9,540 bases of DNA from NCBI GenBank assembly GCA_028823435.1, contig JAPKBK010000054.1, forward strand, positions 1 to 9,540, given 5' to 3'. Positions within the stretch are counted from its first letter, which is position 1. The number at the start of each line of letters is the position of its first letter. This DNA is from Flavobacteriales bacterium. Its GTDB lineage: Bacteria; Bacteroidota; Bacteroidia; Flavobacteriales_D; Sanyastnellaceae. The notes under the pieces are model-generated. The model was not told the origin of the DNA. It worked only from the letters and a program-made list of their open reading frames with translations, and made no database searches. The position numbers and the translations under genes are program-made. This document shows positions 6,631 through 9,540 of this stretch, piece by piece.

Positions 6631-8829
6631 ATGAGCCTGATTGATGAATCGCCACTAAGCGCTTTACAAACATATTTTGGATTTAATGAATTCAAGGGTG
6701 AGCAAGAAACTGCAATCCAGAGTGTCCTCAACGGGAAAGACACCTTTGTTATTATGCCCACAGGTGGAGGGAAGTCCATGTGTTATCAGCTGCCGGCCTT
6801 AATGCTAGAGGGTGTGGCGATTGTTGTGTCACCATTGATCGCTCTAATGAAAAATCAAGTGGATGCCCTGCGGGGGAATCACGAAGATCCAGCCATTACT
6901 CATTTTCTGAATTCATCTTTAAACAAATCGGAAGCGGAGCAAGTGAGGGCAGATGTAGTCGCTGGTAAAACAAAGTTGCTTTATGTTGCCCCGGAAACCC
7001 TCACAAAAGAGAGTAACATTGAGTTTTTAAAATCTGTAAAGATCAGTTTCGTTGCTGTAGATGAGGCACACTGTATTTCTGAATGGGGGCACGACTTTCG
7101 TCCAGAGTACAGGCGTATTCGCCCCATCATCAAACAAATTGCAGATGTACCGATCATCGCGCTCACAGCAACAGCGACACCCAAGGTTCAACAAGATATT
7201 CAGAAGAACCTTCAAATGGTCAATGCAACTTTAATCAAGTCGTCCTTTAACAGAGATAACCTCTATTATGAAGTTCGCCCTAAAAAAGATGCACTCAAAC
7301 AGATTGTTCAGTACAGCCTTAACAACAAAGGCAAAAGCGGTATCATTTACTGTTTGAGCAGAAAGAAAGTAGAACAAATTGCTGAAACCCTATCCGTAAA
7401 TGGAATTAAGGCGCTGCCTTATCACGCAGGAAAGGATTCTAAAACGAGAAGCCGAATACAGGATCAATTCCTCATGCAAGATGTGGATATTATCGTTGCG
7501 ACGATTGCTTTCGGAATGGGCATAGATAAACCTGACGTGAGATCTGTCATCCACTATGATATCCCTAAAAGTTTAGAGAGCTACTACCAAGAAACGGGTC
7601 GTGCGGGTCGTGACGGAGGAGAAGGGCATTGCATTGCTTTCTATAGCCACAAGGATATCGAAAAGCTTGAAAAGTTTTTACAAGGCAAACCTATTGCCGA
7701 GCAGGAGATTGGCTCTCAACTCTTACAAGAAGTCATGGCATATGCTGAAACGTCTGTGTCTCGTCGAAAATTCTTACTTCACTATTTCGGTGAGGAATTT
7801 GATGAAGAAAATGGACCGGGCGCAAAAAATTGCGACAATATGAGATATCCAAAGCCTCAATACGATGGTCAGGAAGAAATCCATATGGTCATTAGTGCCG
7901 CGCTTGAGCATAAAGAGGCGCATAAAATGCAGTTTATTTCCGCAATTCTTATCGGTGAGCACAACAGAGAGGTAGATGACTACGATGGTGATAAAAGCTC
8001 ATTTTGGGAACGAGGCAAAGAGAAATCAGACAGATATTGGAATGGCATAATACGTCAGGCGATTGTTCTTGGATTCTTGAAGAAAGAAATTGAGAAGTAC
8101 GGAATTTTAAAGATTACGGACAAGGGCCAAGACTTCCTTATGAATCCCAAATCTGTGATGCTTTCAGAGGAAAGAAATTACAGAGATGTGGATACTGGAG
8201 ACACAATGGTCCAAACCCGAAGAGGACAGGGAGGGGTTGCAGATGCGACACTTAGAAAGATGCTCGTCACCCTGAGAAAAGATATCGCAGACCAAAAAGA
8301 TTTACCTCCTTACGTTATTTTTCAAGATGTATCATTGGACGAAATGGCGATTCACTACCCAATCAAGGAAGATGAACTGTTAAGGATTACCGGAGTGGGT
8401 GCAGGAAAGGCAGTAAAGTTTGGTGTTCAGTTTTTAGAATTAATTTCTAAATATGTCGCGGAGAACGACATTGAGAGAGCAGAAGATTTGCTTGTGCGGA
8501 CTTCGTCAAAGAAATCTTCCAACAAGGTGTCAATTATTCAACAAATTGACAGAAAGATGAATCTTGATGACATGGCGGCCCGTACAAATTTGACGCGACA
8601 AGAAGTATTTGGTGAAATAGAACAAATTGTTGCTGCTGGAACGAAAGTGAATATCGACCACCTTATTCAAGAGTCTATGGATGAAGATTGCGTGGAGGAA
8701 CTTTTTGAATTTTACAGTGAAACAGAAGACGAAGGGATTGACTCAGCCTTGGTTGAATTTGAGGGTACTTACTCTGAGGATGAACTGAGATTGATGCGGG
8801 TCAAGTTTCTAAGTGACGTCGCGAATTAA
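6631..8829 (+). CDS. recQ: ATP-dependent DNA helicase RecQ
   Basis: This 3'-5' DNA helicase acts in recombination and repair. It has 732 residues, longer than E. coli RecQ (about 610). The helicase core (about 1-345) is intact: PTGGGKS (43-49), DEAH (144-147), aromatic-rich loop CISEWGHDFRPEY (148-160), ALTATAT (177-183), ATIAFGMGIDKPDVR (290-304) and YYQETGRAGRDG (318-329). The zinc-binding region after RRKFLLHYFGEEF (378-390) keeps only one cysteine (NCDNM, Cys401) of the usual four, so zinc binding is doubtful. A winged-helix RQC domain follows (about 412-515), then an HRDC domain (about 537-612, with LRKMLVTLRKDIA and LLRITGVGAGKAVKFG). The last ~100 residues form a helical extension with a possible helix-turn-helix (NLDDMAARTNLTRQEVFGEI), resembling the HTH_40-type tail of RecQ-like proteins. 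The ATG at 6631 is chosen because the family start and core follow at once. It ends 6 bp from the convergent M20 gene. Confidence 0.96.
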   Translation: MSLIDESPLSALQTYFGFNEFKGEQETAIQSVLNGKDTFVIMPTGGGKSMCYQLPALMLEGVAIVVSPLIALMKNQVDALRGNHEDPAITHFLNSSLNKSEAEQVRADVVAGKTKLLYVAPETLTKESNIEFLKSVKISFVAVDEAHCISEWGHDFRPEYRRIRPIIKQIADVPIIALTATATPKVQQDIQKNLQMVNATLIKSSFNRDNLYYEVRPKKDALKQIVQYSLNNKGKSGIIYCLSRKKVEQIAETLSVNGIKALPYHAGKDSKTRSRIQDQFLMQDVDIIVATIAFGMGIDKPDVRSVIHYDIPKSLESYYQETGRAGRDGGEGHCIAFYSHKDIEKLEKFLQGKPIAEQEIGSQLLQEVMAYAETSVSRRKFLLHYFGEEFDEENGPGAKNCDNMRYPKPQYDGQEEIHMVISAALEHKEAHKMQFISAILIGEHNREVDDYDGDKSSFWERGKEKSDRYWNGIIRQAIVLGFLKKEIEKYGILKITDKGQDFLMNPKSVMLSEERNYRDVDTGDTMVQTRRGQGGVADATLRKMLVTLRKDIADQKDLPPYVIFQDVSLDEMAIHYPIKEDELLRITGVGAGKAVKFGVQFLELISKYVAENDIERAEDLLVRTSSKKSSNKVSIIQQIDRKMNLDDMAARTNLTRQEVFGEIEQIVAAGTKVNIDHLIQESMDEDCVEELFEFYSETEDEGIDSALVEFEGTYSEDELRLMRVKFLSDVAN

Positions 8830-8835
8830 TCTTCG

Positions 8836-9540
8836 TTAAGTTGTTGCTGCGGCATAGGCCATAAGTCCAGCGCCCAGTTTTAAAGCGTCTTCATCAACAT
8901 CGAAATGAGGTGTGTGCAGTCCACTATGTCCCAAATCAGAAATGGGACTTGACGTTCCAATTCTATAGAAACAACCAGGGATTTCTCTTGCGTAAAAGCT
9001 GAAATCCTCTGCGGTCATGCGCACAGGAAGATCGTGCACTTTTTCCTTCCCCAAGAATGCAATGGCACTTGATTTCATTCTTGCGGTTAAATCTGGATCA
9101 TTGTACACACTCGGATATCCAACAGGTATTCTTAGGTCAGCTGTAGCGCCTCGTTTCTGGCATATTTCTTCCACAATGGATTTCACTTCCTTGTGTACTT
9201 CGTATCTCCAAGTTTCGTTAAGTGATCTGAATGTTCCTTTAAGATGTACTTCGTTGGGAATGACATTTGTCGCACCCAGCCCTTCAATAAATCCAAATGC
9301 AAGCACAGTCTTGATGCTGGGGTCTGGCCGTTCATTCATGAACTTTTCCAGCGCCAGAATTATTTCTGATGCAACAATGAGTGGATTTGACTGATTCTCG
9401 GGGAGCGCTGCATGGCCACCCTTTCCGACAATGGTAAGGTGAATTTCATCAGCGGATGCCATATACGTTCCTGGACGCATCCCTACATGTCCGGCAGGGA
9501 GTTCAGGGAACACATGAGATCCAAGGATGTGAGATGGAAC
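8836..9540 (-). CDS. M20 family metallo-amidohydrolase (amidohydrolase / N-acyl amino-acid hydrolase type), 5' partial
   Basis: The C-terminal 234 codons plus stop are visible. The frame stays open to the right window edge, and the GTG at 9511-9513 is internal. Enzymes of this family (hippurate, N-acyl or indole-acetyl amino-acid hydrolases) cleave amide bonds with a two-metal centre. Seen are the metal-ligand block GSHVFPELPAGHVGMRPG (family usually GLH), then MASADEI and the lid-domain motif GKGGHAALPE. MTAEDFSFYAREIPG, with a conserved Glu-Asp, comes next, and finally HTPHFDVDEDAL, whose His is a late metal ligand. These fix the M20 aminoacylase-1/IAA-amidohydrolase subfamily, but the substrate cannot be told. 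The first metal-binding residues lie upstream of the window. No signal peptide can be judged. The gene is convergent with recQ, leaving no room for a separate terminator between them. Confidence 0.92.
   Translation of the reverse strand, partial: VPSHILGSHVFPELPAGHVGMRPGTYMASADEIHLTIVGKGGHAALPENQSNPLIVASEIILALEKFMNERPDPSIKTVLAFGFIEGLGATNVIPNEVHLKGTFRSLNETWRYEVHKEVKSIVEEICQKRGATADLRIPVGYPSVYNDPDLTARMKSSAIAFLGKEKVHDLPVRMTAEDFSFYAREIPGCFYRIGTSSPISDLGHSGLHTPHFDVDEDALKLGAGLMAYAAATT

Noticed and set aside
8830..8835. Shared terminator between recQ and the M20 gene
   Set aside because: The gap is 6 bases, and I saw no clear hairpin with a T-run around it.
9017..9394. 125-codon open frame antisense to the M20 hydrolase
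   Set aside because: The minus strand carries clear M20 motifs through the same stretch, while the plus-strand translation has none.

Overview
The window looks like chromosomal DNA from a member of the Bacteroidota, most likely a Flavobacteriales-type organism. This rests on four things in the sequence: a gliding-motility/type IX secretion (T9SS) type-B C-terminal sorting domain, a CarboxypepD_reg-like plus DUF5686 outer-membrane protein, a RecQ of about 730 residues with a degenerate zinc site and a C-terminal helical extension, and one candidate promoter of the TTG / TAnnTTTG type. Family or genus cannot be settled from this window. No RNA genes, insertion sequences, CRISPR arrays or phage genes were seen, and no stretch over 100 bases lacks a gene.

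Layout. Positions 1-852 (+) hold the 3' end of a cysteine-rich secreted protein with a T9SS type-B domain. It is followed 25 bp later by riboflavin synthase ribE (878-1489, +). ribE runs convergently into lptB, and their 3' ends overlap by 18 bp. On the minus strand from 6564 down to 1472 lies a compact four-gene cluster, in transcription order kpsF/kdsD, tatC, a DUF5686 outer-membrane protein, lptB. The first two junctions are 4-bp start/stop overlaps and the last gap is 40 bp. A 66-bp divergent intergenic region separates kpsF from recQ (6631-8829, +). recQ converges with a 6-bp gap on an M20 amidohydrolase gene (8836-9540, -) whose 5' end lies outside the window.

How the genes fit together. 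The minus-strand cluster is about the cell envelope. KpsF makes arabinose-5-phosphate, the precursor of Kdo. LptB is the ATPase that powers lipopolysaccharide export. TatC is the core of the Tat translocon for folded proteins. The DUF5686 protein, with a signal peptide and a predicted beta-barrel, is the uncharacterised member, and tight coupling to tatC and lptB suggests an envelope role. RecQ (DNA repair helicase), RibE (flavin synthesis) and the M20 hydrolase are ordinary housekeeping or metabolic genes.

I do not see a clearly new biological system here. The points most worth a second look are the DUF5686 protein inside the LPS/Tat cluster with its TTG start, the loss of zinc ligands in RecQ, and the short divergent control region between kpsF and recQ.
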